Assembly (NCBI RefSeq): GCF_003990915.1 | Contig: NZ_BHXQ01000004.1 | Location: 124,001-188,000 of the forward strand | Direction of reading: 5' to 3' | Length of the DNA: 64,000 nucleotides | Source: Chryseotalea sanaruensis | GTDB taxonomy: Bacteria; Bacteroidota; Bacteroidia; Cytophagales; Cyclobacteriaceae | Part shown: positions 43,525 to 52,300 of the stretch, piece after piece | Layout: each line of letters starts with the position of its first letter | How positions within the stretch are numbered: position 1 is the first letter of the stretch | Notes under the pieces: generated by a model | Databases searched by the model: none | Seen by the model: only the letters and a program-made list of their open reading frames with translations | Told to the model about the DNA's origin: nothing | Position numbers and translations under genes: made by a program

Positions 43525-45003
43525 ATGTATAGAATGAAGTCTTTTTCAATTTATCTGGTTTTACTGTTTGCCTCTTTTGCATTGATAAACTGTTCATCTC
43601 CTAAAGAAGAAAAGAAAGAAACTTCTTTTCAAATAGGAAACATGCGTGAAGCGTATCAATATACTACCGCTGACTCCGCTGATTTACGCTTATCAATAAC
43701 AGACACACTAAGTTTCAATGATTATGCACAACCTTTAGAAACGGAAGTATCCATTTTCATTAATCCCTCAAAGACCTTTCAAACCATGTTGGGTATCGGA
43801 GGTGCCATTACAGATGCATCCGCAGAAACTTTTGCTAAACTTTCAGCCGATAAACAGGAAGAGTTTATTAACGCCTACTACAATGCAGAGACAGGCATTG
43901 GCTACACACTGGGTCGTACACACATCAACAGTTCCGATTTCAGTAGCGAGAGTTATACCTATGTAAAAGATAATGATGCTGAGCTGACTTCATTTGATAT
44001 TGCACATGATAAACAGATGCGCATACCTCTGCTTAAGAAAGCACAGGAAAAAGCAGGTAGTTTCACCTTGTTTGTGAGCCCGTGGAGTCCGCCAGCCTGG
44101 ATGAAAGACAACAACAACATGTTGCGAGGAGGAAAACTGAAACCGGAGTACCACCAGTCATGGGCAAATTATTATGCTAAATTCATTAAGGCCTACGAGG
44201 CAGAAGGTTTACCGATCTGGGGATTAACTGTGCAAAATGAACCCATGGCCAACCAAACCTGGGAGAGTTGCATCTTCTCAGCAGAAGATGAGCGTGATTT
44301 TATCAAGAATTTTCTCGGCCCAACCTTAGCGAAGGAAGGGCTTGCAGACAAGAAAATTATTGCGTGGGATCACAACCGCGATTTAATGTACCAGCGCGCA
44401 GAAACTTTATTCAGCGACCCTGAAGCTGCTAAATACATTTGGGGATTGGGTTTCCATTGGTATGAAGATTGGGCTGGTGGTAAGCAAATGTTTGATAATG
44501 TCAGAAAGGTTAGTGAATCCTGGCCTGAGAAAAATCTTTTCTTTACGGAAGGATGCAATTGTCCATTCTCTATCGATAGCACGAGTAACTGGAAATTGGG
44601 TGAACGCTATGGTGAATCTATGATCAATGATTTTAACAATGGTACGGTAGCCTGGACAGACTGGAATATTTTACTGGATGAAACCGGTGGGCCTAACCAT
44701 GTTAAGAATTTTTGTTTCGCACCCATTCATGCCGATACCAGAAACGGACAATTGATCTACACCAATGCATATTATTACCTGGGTCATTTCTCAAAATTTA
44801 TACGACCGGGTGCTAAACGTGTGCAGACATCAGCCAGCAGGAGTTCAATGTTAACAACAGCATTTTTAAATACTGACAATAGCCTGGTTGTTGTAGCCAT
44901 GAATAAAACATCCAAGAAAATTTCATGCCTTTTGTCAATTGATGGTAAAGTATCAGCGATTACTGTTTTGCCGCATTCGATCTCGACAGTTGTGCTGAAA
45001 TAA
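43525..45003 (+). CDS. GH30 family glycoside hydrolase, lipoprotein (third of three)
   Basis: The 492-residue lipoprotein has C23 (ALINCSSPKE); an alternative ATG lies at 43534. The GH30 core has MLGIGGAITDASAETF, VSPWSPPAWMKDN, acid/base E239 in TVQNEPMAN and nucleophile E342 in FFTEGCN. This copy is the most diverged of the three: it has the GxGGAxTDA opening seen in glucosylceramidase-like and beta-1,6-glucanase GH30 members. It is the last enzyme before a strong terminator. Confidence 0.93.
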   Translation: MYRMKSFSIYLVLLFASFALINCSSPKEEKKETSFQIGNMREAYQYTTADSADLRLSITDTLSFNDYAQPLETEVSIFINPSKTFQTMLGIGGAITDASAETFAKLSADKQEEFINAYYNAETGIGYTLGRTHINSSDFSSESYTYVKDNDAELTSFDIAHDKQMRIPLLKKAQEKAGSFTLFVSPWSPPAWMKDNNNMLRGGKLKPEYHQSWANYYAKFIKAYEAEGLPIWGLTVQNEPMANQTWESCIFSAEDERDFIKNFLGPTLAKEGLADKKIIAWDHNRDLMYQRAETLFSDPEAAKYIWGLGFHWYEDWAGGKQMFDNVRKVSESWPEKNLFFTEGCNCPFSIDSTSNWKLGERYGESMINDFNNGTVAWTDWNILLDETGGPNHVKNFCFAPIHADTRNGQLIYTNAYYYLGHFSKFIRPGAKRVQTSASRSSMLTTAFLNTDNSLVVVAMNKTSKKISCLLSIDGKVSAITVLPHSISTVVLK

Positions 45004-45057
45004 CTCATCATACTGCTAAAAAAGAACAATAGCCTGATTTAAGAAGTATCCAGGCAA

Positions 45058-45096
45058 AAAATAAGCTGTATCGGCATATTCCGGACAGCTTATTTT
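45058..45096 (+). terminator. Intrinsic terminator after the third GH30 gene
   Basis: AAAATAAGCTGT (45058-45069) and ACAGCTTATTTT (45085-45096) form a perfect 12-bp stem around a 15-base loop, 55 bases after the stop at 45003. The A/T ends supply the U-tract. It marks the end of the enzyme operon. Confidence 0.75.
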
Positions 45097-45153
45097 ATTA
45101 ACAACACGCAAACATTTTACGCTATCTTCGTGTTTAGAAGCAAAAACTTGTAA

Positions 45154-45220
45154 AAACATGAAATCGCCACTAAAGTGCTTTGCACCTCATATGCGGAACA
45201 ATTCAGGCGATTCCATGTTT
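45154..45220 (+). ncRNA. Candidate structured leader of the propeller lipoprotein gene
   Basis: A 15-base arm, AAACATGAAATCGCC (45154-45168), pairs with GGCGATTCCATGTTT (45206-45220) with one mismatch, enclosing 37 bases that contain a small GTGC/GCAC hairpin. A near -7 box TATCTTCG lies at 45123-45130, so the structure would sit in the 5' leader. A 22-codon frame (45158-45226) overlaps it. I recognise no known riboswitch consensus. Confidence 0.4.
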
Positions 45221-45248
45221 CCATAATTGAAAAAATAAATTTTAAAAC

Positions 45249-46109
45249 ATGAAATACACATACCTAGCCTTAGTCGCTGTTATCGCCTTTGCTGCGTGCC
45301 AGCCATCTAAAAAAGAAGAAACTGCAGAAATTAAAATTCCCTCACTTACCCTGAAATGGGAAACAGACACAGTTTTAACAACTTGTGAATCCGTTATTTA
45401 TGATTCTGCAAACGAGGTGCTCTATGTTTCCAATATCAACGGAACTCCTACTGACAAAGACGGCAATGGATTTATTGCCAAACTTGGTCTGGATGGCAAA
45501 ATTGTTCAGGCACAATGGGTTAGTGGTATGGATGCTCCTAAAGGCATGGGCATTTACAATGGTAAGCTATTCGTTTCTGATATTAACCGCATTCACGAAA
45601 TTGACATCGCTGCCGGCAATATTATCAATACTTATGTAGTGGACAGTGCCCAATTCTTGAATGACATAACTATTGATGCAAATGGTAAAGTCTATGTGAG
45701 TGATTCTAATGTAGGTAACATACTTGTATTAGAGAACGGTGTAGTATCTGAGTATGTATCGGGTGTTGCAGGTGTAAATGGTTTATTAAGTGAAGGCACA
45801 GATTTACAAATGGTTTCTTTCGCAACAGGTGTATTCAACACTATAGATGTTAACAAGCAAGTAACTTTAAAAACAGATAGCATCGATGCAGGTGATGGTA
45901 TTGTAGCGCTAAGCGAAGGCGGATATCTTGTTTCTAGCTGGACGGGTAAAGTAACTTATGTTAGTCCTGAGTGGAAGAACAGCTTATTGCTGGACACAAG
46001 TGCAGAAAGCATTAATGCAGCAGACATTGAATACATTGCCGAGAAGAGATTATTGTTAGTGCCTACTTTCTTTAAGAATAAAGTAGTGGCTTACGAGGTT
46101 TCTCAATAA
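45249..46109 (+). CDS. SMP-30/NHL-like beta-propeller lipoprotein
   Basis: The 286-residue lipoprotein has C17 (AFAACQPSKK). Repeated blade-like stretches follow (VLYVSNINGTPTD, GKLFVSDINRIHEID, GKVYVSDSNVGNILVLENG, GGYLVSSWTGKVTYVSPEWK, RLLLVPTFFKNKVVAYEV), in keeping with a six-bladed SMP-30/gluconolactonase-like propeller. No complete set of metal-binding catalytic residues is obvious, so a binding role is as likely as an enzymatic one. It follows the GH30 locus but is separated by a terminator and its own leader. Confidence 0.85.
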   Translation: MKYTYLALVAVIAFAACQPSKKEETAEIKIPSLTLKWETDTVLTTCESVIYDSANEVLYVSNINGTPTDKDGNGFIAKLGLDGKIVQAQWVSGMDAPKGMGIYNGKLFVSDINRIHEIDIAAGNIINTYVVDSAQFLNDITIDANGKVYVSDSNVGNILVLENGVVSEYVSGVAGVNGLLSEGTDLQMVSFATGVFNTIDVNKQVTLKTDSIDAGDGIVALSEGGYLVSSWTGKVTYVSPEWKNSLLLDTSAESINAADIEYIAEKRLLLVPTFFKNKVVAYEVSQ

Positions 46110-46126
46110 TCAGGGTCCTAATAATT

Positions 46127-46170
46127 AACTCGCCCTCTCGTAAGGTTACATCCTTGGGAGAGGGCGAGTT
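46127..46170. terminator. Bidirectional intrinsic terminator
   Basis: AACTCGCCCTCTC (46127-46139) and GAGAGGGCGAGTT (46158-46170) form a perfect 13-bp GC-rich stem, with T-rich sequence (TATTTCTTCT) following on the plus strand and an A-rich flank before it. It lies 18 bp after the propeller gene stop and next to the stop of the small minus-strand frame. Confidence 0.75.
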
Positions 46171-46472
46171 TATTTCTTCTCAACAACGAATTTTGAGCGA
46201 AAATACTTTATACTATCAACCTCTATTACGCTTAATTCATAAGTGTATTTTCCTGGTTGAAGAAGTTGCTCTCCAATGTAATCATCAGGAAGAAATTCAA
46301 TTTTTTTATCACTTATTGTGCCTGTCACAGCCATAATAGGGTATGCCTCCTTAAGTTTTTGATATCCGGAATTTTGTTTTGACTTGAGCATACCAAAATG
46401 AACGAGGCCATTCGCTGGAGAGTTGATTTCAATGTTTTTCAAATCACAATGGCTATTGTTTGAAATCCTCAT
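46170..46472 (-). CDS. Short hypothetical protein, possibly the 3' end of a decayed gene
   Basis: The frame has 100 residues. The C-terminal half (LQPGKYTYELSVIEVDSIKYFRSKFVVEKK, given here only as a pattern: PGKYTYEL then D-S-I-K-Y-F-R-S-K) looks like a beta-sandwich edge of a real protein. There is no signal peptide. Reading past the start, an in-frame TAG at 46484-46486 is preceded by more open, plausible codons, so this could be a remnant disrupted by a nonsense mutation. Alternatively it is a small independent gene. Its stop abuts a strong shared terminator. Confidence 0.35.
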   Translation of the reverse strand: MRISNNSHCDLKNIEINSPANGLVHFGMLKSKQNSGYQKLKEAYPIMAVTGTISDKKIEFLPDDYIGEQLLQPGKYTYELSVIEVDSIKYFRSKFVVEKK

Positions 46473-46490
46473 AAATACAGGCTCCTACAC

Positions 46491-46519
46491 ATCGGGGATT
46501 ACTGATGCTTCAGTAATCG
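46491..46519. other. Perfect hairpin upstream of the short minus-strand frame
   Basis: GATTACTGA and TCAGTAATC form a nine-base perfect stem with a four-base loop near 46497-46518. It could be a terminator of nothing obvious or an operator. The rest of the gap to 46678 is AT-rich with no gene or clear signal. Confidence 0.4.
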
Positions 46520-46678
46520 GGTAAACAATTGTGTCAAACAGATTCATCGGGTGGTTTAATAAGAATAACTTTGGTATTAATGTTAATCCGTTAGTTAATC
46601 TCTATTAAAATAATAATAGCTGAAGAATGTTTTAAAGTTTGCACTTACTTACAATGTCTATTCTTTGTAGTCATATAT

Positions 46679-46705
46679 AAAATGCTTTGGTGAACAAAGC
46701 ATTTT
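46679..46705 (-). terminator. Intrinsic terminator after the minus-strand lipoprotein gene
   Basis: AAAATGCTTTG (46679-46689) and CAAAGCATTTT (46695-46705) form a perfect 11-bp stem with a five-base loop, 17 bases beyond the stop of the gene ending at 46722. Confidence 0.75.
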
Positions 46706-46721
46706 ATATGAATATTAGTGA

Positions 46722-47741
46722 TTACAACATAATCCAAAAATCAAATTTTATAGACGCTTCAGAGCCTTCGGTGATTTCATAATCCTTAATCAACCCAATC
46801 TTACCCTGATTTGTTTTGAAAAGTACGAAAGCCTCATCGCCTTGTGCACCATTGAAGGTGACACGCTCGGTTGTGGCGCTAGGCTGATAATTATCGTACA
46901 AGCCCATTAGTAAAGCCACATCATTCACACCAATATTTTCCAATTGTGCTTTTTCTGCGTCTGTAAGCGAAGAGTAGGTAATTATTTTAAGAACCGTTTG
47001 GTTTTTCACGGTAAACTCTGTGACCAGATCAGGGTTACTCGTTGAAGCTTGAAAAGGTGAACATAAGTACGAACCCACTGGTGCTGCACCTAGCCCAACT
47101 CCTTTTAATGCAATATCATAATCATATATCAGGTGAACTTTGTTATAGATTCCATCCAATTCAAGGGAAACAACGTTGGTAGCTTGCGGATCAATCTTCG
47201 GTTTACCGTCCAATTCATTTCCCGCATTTAGAACAGTCATATAATACGCATAATTTTGAATACCCTCTTCAGTATCGCTATCAAGCGTAACATTACTGGT
47301 TAAGTCGAGTGGCCAAAAAGCTTCTACTTGGGCAAGATTAAGAATCACCTCGCGATCACGGTTGTCAATAACCACTGCCTTAAGCTCTGTCTCTGCTTCG
47401 ATATCGAATCTTTGCACCGTATAAACAAAATCCAAATCAATTTCTTTTTTATTAACAAGCCCTTCGTATATGCCCTCAACTGAAGTTTGCGGGCCTGCAT
47501 CGTTATTGTAATTTCGAATAATCTCAAGAGACTTTATTCCCGCTGGTACTATTCCTTCAAGGTGAATTGTTAATTTGCCCTTGTTATCTGTGGCGCCAAC
47601 TACCCCCCTATATATTCCATTAACAAGTTGATCTGAGGAAGCCTCGAGTGTGGCTTCTGCCGGCACGGTGTCATCATCTTTGCACCCTCCCATTAATCCT
47701 ATCAACAAAGCATAAAATAATAACCTGAATGTGCGTTTCAT
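46722..47741 (-). CDS. Hypothetical lipoprotein
   Basis: The start at 47741 (MKRTFRLLFYALLIGLMGGCKDDD) gives a lipoprotein signal with C20 and 339 residues; the longer frame to 47786 has no signal-like start. The mature part begins with a low-complexity acidic linker and then a beta-rich Ig-like stretch (LVNGIYRGVVGATDNKGKLTIHL). No family was recognised. It ends in a strong terminator. It is divergent from the next gene with a 293-bp gap. Outer-membrane or periplasmic location is inferred from the signal only. Confidence 0.8.
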   Translation of the reverse strand: MKRTFRLLFYALLIGLMGGCKDDDTVPAEATLEASSDQLVNGIYRGVVGATDNKGKLTIHLEGIVPAGIKSLEIIRNYNNDAGPQTSVEGIYEGLVNKKEIDLDFVYTVQRFDIEAETELKAVVIDNRDREVILNLAQVEAFWPLDLTSNVTLDSDTEEGIQNYAYYMTVLNAGNELDGKPKIDPQATNVVSLELDGIYNKVHLIYDYDIALKGVGLGAAPVGSYLCSPFQASTSNPDLVTEFTVKNQTVLKIITYSSLTDAEKAQLENIGVNDVALLMGLYDNYQPSATTERVTFNGAQGDEAFVLFKTNQGKIGLIKDYEITEGSEASIKFDFWIML

Positions 47742-48034
47742 CTTTTTGTGATTTAGTTTTACAATACATTTTTTATATAACGACAAATATCATTCCTGAG
47801 GTGAGGGAATAGATGGATTTGAACTCCAGACAATACAAATGAACTTCATTTGATTAAAATATTTTTACTTTGATACCTAGAATGCAAATGTAGACACAGG
47901 AGTTAAGTTAAATTCTTGATCGTTACTTTTTTATCGTTGCAAACAGCTCATAAAATATTGTAAAAAGCCCAATGTGTATTAGATGCCTTGCAATATTCAT
48001 TCAACTAAATGAATATTGAATAAACTTTTACGTT
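47742..48034. promoter_or_regulatory. Divergent intergenic region with an 11-bp palindrome
   Basis: The 293-bp gap serves two divergent lipoprotein genes. CAATATTCATT (47991-48001) and AATGAATATTG (48008-48018) form a perfect inverted repeat with a six-base spacer, 16 bp before the ATG at 48035, a plausible operator or leader hairpin. No exact TAnnTTTG box was found on either strand. Confidence 0.45.
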
Positions 48035-48952
48035 ATGAGAATTTCATCTGCGCTGATTTTATCCCTGCTACTTGTATGTTCATGCAAAAAGGCTTTAGAA
48101 GTAATTACTCCAAAAAATTTCAGTATCCTTATTCGACAACAATTCGATAAAAATGCTACACTGGTGGATGACTTTTTTGAGAACGAACGCATCATGCTTA
48201 CTGCTCAAGATTTACAAACGATACGTTCGCAGTATGGGGAGAGAGATTTGTTTTTAAAACACATGCTGGAATTAACTCAGCCTGCTTATGGAGAGGTTGT
48301 AGCGAGCTCGACACTTCCTGCTTCTTTTAAAATTGTTCCTACATCCGATAGGGCCGCACAAAAAATGCGTAAACACCTACTCCCATTTCCCTCGGGCTAC
48401 ACAGGGCCAAATCCGGGTAGTGGTGCAATAGATAATTTTGCCAAAGAAGTATTGGATAGTATCAATGCAAGAGGTGGTGGAGAGCAAGTGATTATCGAAA
48501 GTTTCTCCTTTGGTGGTTCATCCAGCTCAAGGCCAAATGAAACTTTCACCTTGAATTATGAAGAGATAAAAATAAATTACCAAAAAATGTTGCAACTCAT
48601 TTCAACAGCGGCAAGTACAAGTGTGCTTGATACTGGTATAGATGAAATGCTAGCTGCAGCAAGTCCTCAAGAGGCTGTATTGATTGGTTTGCTGTTACCT
48701 GCAGTTCAGAAAGTCAGGGAAGGAAAACCATATCATGATTTAATGAATAGTTATTTCGATATGTCAGCAGCCGAACGAACCACATGGGACAGAGATGTTC
48801 GCCTGGCTGCTTTTCTTTGTGCATATGATTTTATTATTAGCGATGAATACAATCCTAATGATGAGTTTACCACCTCGTTGGGAGTGAATAAACAGATTTG
48901 TGATGGTGTAACGCTGTTGGCTTGGGCCAGGGTAGACGGTAGTAATAATTAG
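48035..48952 (+). CDS. Hypothetical lipoprotein
   Basis: The 305-residue protein has a lipoprotein signal with C17 (LLLVCSCKKA). The mature part is alpha-helical and mixed in character, with DDFFENERIMLTAQDLQTIRSQYGER, a glycine-rich loop (INARGGGEQ ... FGGSSSSRPNE) and a long C-terminal helical part (PQEAVLIGLLLPAVQKV). No family was recognised. A perfect 11-bp palindrome precedes the ATG. Its expression context is isolated: no same-strand partner lies within 300 bp. Confidence 0.8.
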   Translation: MRISSALILSLLLVCSCKKALEVITPKNFSILIRQQFDKNATLVDDFFENERIMLTAQDLQTIRSQYGERDLFLKHMLELTQPAYGEVVASSTLPASFKIVPTSDRAAQKMRKHLLPFPSGYTGPNPGSGAIDNFAKEVLDSINARGGGEQVIIESFSFGGSSSSRPNETFTLNYEEIKINYQKMLQLISTAASTSVLDTGIDEMLAAASPQEAVLIGLLLPAVQKVREGKPYHDLMNSYFDMSAAERTTWDRDVRLAAFLCAYDFIISDEYNPNDEFTTSLGVNKQICDGVTLLAWARVDGSNN

Positions 48953-49336
48953 AAAATATTAACATGCTGTTATTTTTTATTTTAAAATTGAATTAGCACT
49001 GCATTCTTTGAAACACTTAACTTTGGTTAAGTATTTTCCTAGAGTAATAAAGAAAACTTCTTAAATAATTATTCAGATTTTGTATTCACAAATCTGAATA
49101 CCATTGATCATGTGCTTTCTTTTTTAGTCTAAAGGTCACTATCTCCTTCCAAAACGCCAAGCAGTATATCAGTCATAGAAAGCCAGTAGAGTTCCGTTGG
49201 TATGTTGAAGTATTTTGGTTGATTTTTATTATTTTTACGTCTAATTTCAAAAGCTCCTATCCCACTTACTTAGCGTGCAGCCAAAAACCATTGATTCCGC
49301 GGAGATACGCTAGCCCCTACAAAGAATTATTAATCA
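48953..49336 (+). other. 384-bp intergenic region before the BspA-type gene
   Basis: A perfect 10-base hairpin, ATTCAGATTT (49071-49080) with AAATCTGAAT (49090-49099), may terminate the upstream gene. TAACTTTG at 49018-49025 matches the -7 consensus but lies over 300 bp from the next ATG and inside a small ACTTAAC/GTTAAGT hairpin. No gene or RNA was identified in the remaining sequence. Confidence 0.5.
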
Positions 49337-52300
49337 ATGAAAAAAGCAATATTATTCTCAGCATTTCTCTTGCTAACAGCAGTTCAGGCAAGCGCACAGG
49401 CCTTTATCACCACTTGGAAAACTGATAACCCCGGTACCAGTACCACCACCCAAATTACCATACCAACTTCAGGGGGTGGGTACAACTATGCTATATACTG
49501 GGAAGAAGTGGGGAATGCCACCCACAATGGTACTGTTAACAATGTAACAGGCAGCCATACAATAGAGTTTGGAACAGCGGGCGTTTATCGCATAGAGATT
49601 ACAGGTGCTTTTCCACGTATTTACTTCAACTATACAGGTGATAAATCTAAACTACTCACTGTAGAACAGTGGGGGAGTATAGCATGGACCTCAATGGATA
49701 GGGCATTTATGGGCTGCAACAACTTAACCATACCCGCTGAAGATACTCCTGATTTGACCAACGTTACAATTATGAGGCAGATGTTTGCTTACGCCACTTC
49801 CTTTAACCAACCAATTGATAGTTGGGACGTGAGTAATGTAGTCAGTATGGGTGCTTTGTTTTACGAGGCCACTTCCTTTAATCAACCATTGGGTAATTGG
49901 GATGTAAGTAACGTAGTGACTATGAGCGAGATGTTTTATAAGGCAACCTCCTTTAACCAACCTATAGATAGTTGGGATGTAAGCAATGTATCATCTATGT
50001 ATGGATTTTTTTTCCGAGCCACTTCCTTTAATCAACCCCTGGATAGTTGGAATGTGAGTGGTGTAACGTCTATGAATTCTATGTTTTGGGACGCTACTTC
50101 TTTTAATCAACCACTGAATAGTTGGGATGTAAGTAATGTAACAAGTATGATCTATATGTTTAGGCAAGCCACCTCCTTTAATCAACCGCTTGATAATTGG
50201 AATGTGAGTAATGTAACGAATATGGATCTTATGTTCCAGGTTGCTTCGGCCTTCAATCAGCCTTTGGAAAGTTGGGATGTGGGTAATGTAACGAGTATGA
50301 ACCAGATGTTTTCTTTCGCTACCTCCTTTAATCAACCACTTGCTAATTGGAATGTAAGCAATGTTACAAACATGGAGTTTATGTTTTCCTCAACCACGGT
50401 GTTTAACCAGTCAATTGATAGTTGGGATGTGAGTAATGTAACCAATATGAATAGTATGTTTTACAAAGCCGTAGCTTTCAATCAACCGCTTAGCAGTTGG
50501 AATGTAGGTAATGTAACGAATATGAGGAATATGTTTTATGAAGCTACTACTTTCGATCAGCCAATTGGTAATTGGAATGTAAGTGCTGTAACGGATATGT
50601 ATTATATGTTTTTTGGAGCCACAGCATTTAACCAACCTATTGATAGTTGGGATGTAAGTAGTGTAACCATTATGAAAGGTATGTTTTACGGAACCATTGC
50701 TTTCAATCAACCGATTAATAGTTGGAATGTAGGCAATGTAACAGATATGAGTTTCATGTTTTCCGGAGCCGCTTCCTTTAACCAACCAATCGATACCTGG
50801 GATGTTAGTAATGTAGCCAATATGAGTACAATGTTTTCCAATGCATCCTCTTTCAATCAACCGTTGGGTAATTGGAATGTGAGTAATGTTATAACCATGC
50901 ATAGGATGTTTTACTATGCCACTTCCTTTAATTATCCCTTGGATAGTTGGGATGTAAGCAATGTAACAAATATGAGTTTGATGTTTGGCGATGCCACCTC
51001 TTTTAACCAGCCACTTGGTAGCTGGAACGTAAGCAACGTGACGAGCATGGTGAGTATGTTTTTCCGCGCCTCCTCTTTCAATCAATCACTCAATAGCTGG
51101 AACATAAGCAATGTATCAGACATGAGTTTAATGTTCCCAGGTTCAAAGCTATCCCGAGGGAATTATGATGCTATCTTACAAGCTTGGGCACTTCAAAATG
51201 TAAAACCGGGAGTTACTTTTGGCGTTATAGGTCTTAGGTATTGTGTAGGAGAAGCTGCGCGCAGCGTTTTGGTTAGTACTCATGGATGGATCATTACCGG
51301 TGATATCAAAAACTGTGAACAAACCATTACTTTTCAAGTTATACCGAACAAAAGTGTGGGAGACGCTGACTTTGAACTTGTTGTTAGTTCATCCTCCGGA
51401 CTTCCGGTAACCTTAACCAACGCCAATGATGATGTCGCTACACTTTCTGGTAAAATGGTAACGATAGTGGAAAAGGGCATCACTACCATAACGGCATCCC
51501 AGAATGGAGATGAGTACTTCAGTGCTGCTACCTCTGTACAGCGAGCGTTAATTGTGAAATATAATCAAACTGTTACTTTCGATGTCCTTCTGGATAAAAC
51601 CTATGTTGATCCGGCTTTTGATTTAACGGCCACTGCCTCTTCCGATTTGTCAGTGAGCTATTCCAGTTCCGATGAGAATGTGGCCACAATCTCAGGCAGT
51701 ACAGTAACCATCGTGGGAGCCGGTACTTCTACTATCACAGCCCTTCAGTCAGGGAATGATGATTATTATGCAGCCCCATCAGTTGATCAGGTATTGACCA
51801 TAAAAAAGGCTAATCAAACAATTACTTTTGATACACCATCTGTAAAGTCAACACTGGATGTACCTTTTGATTTAACAGCCACCTCTTCTTCTAATTTACC
51901 AGTGACTTATTCTAGTTCCGATGAAAATGTAGCGACCATATCGGGCAGTACAGTTACCATTGTAGGAGCAGGCCTTACCACTATTACTACTTCTCAAGCA
52001 GGTAATGTAAATTATAACTCAGCCATTAATGTACAGAGAGTTTTGCAGGTAAAGCTAGGCCAGACGATTGCTTTTAATGCACTACCCCCTAAGTCAACGC
52101 TCGATTTGCCTTTTGATTTAACAGCTACCTCCTCTTCGAATTTGTTAGTGAGTTATTCCAGCTCCGATGAAAATGTAGCAACCATATCAGGGAATACCAT
52201 AACCATAGTAGGAGCAGGTAGTACAACCATTACGGCTCTTCAGTCAGGCAATGATGATTATTATGCAGCTACTTCGGTTAATCAGGTATTGACTGTAAAC

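Noticed and set aside
45154..45220. Cobalamin, TPP or SAM riboswitch in the propeller-gene leader
   Set aside because: The element is too short and lacks the conserved core boxes of those classes; only a generic long-stem structure is supported.
49724..51085. Several long open frames on the minus strand inside the BspA repeat array
   Set aside because: The 75-bp unit is a multiple of three, so a stop-free antisense frame in one unit repeats in all. Their translations are degenerate repeats with no signal peptide or start signal; the plus-strand protein explains the region.
49772..51121. Regular repeats that could suggest a CRISPR array
   Set aside because: The 75-bp units are contiguous and coding, with no unique spacers and no cas genes nearby.
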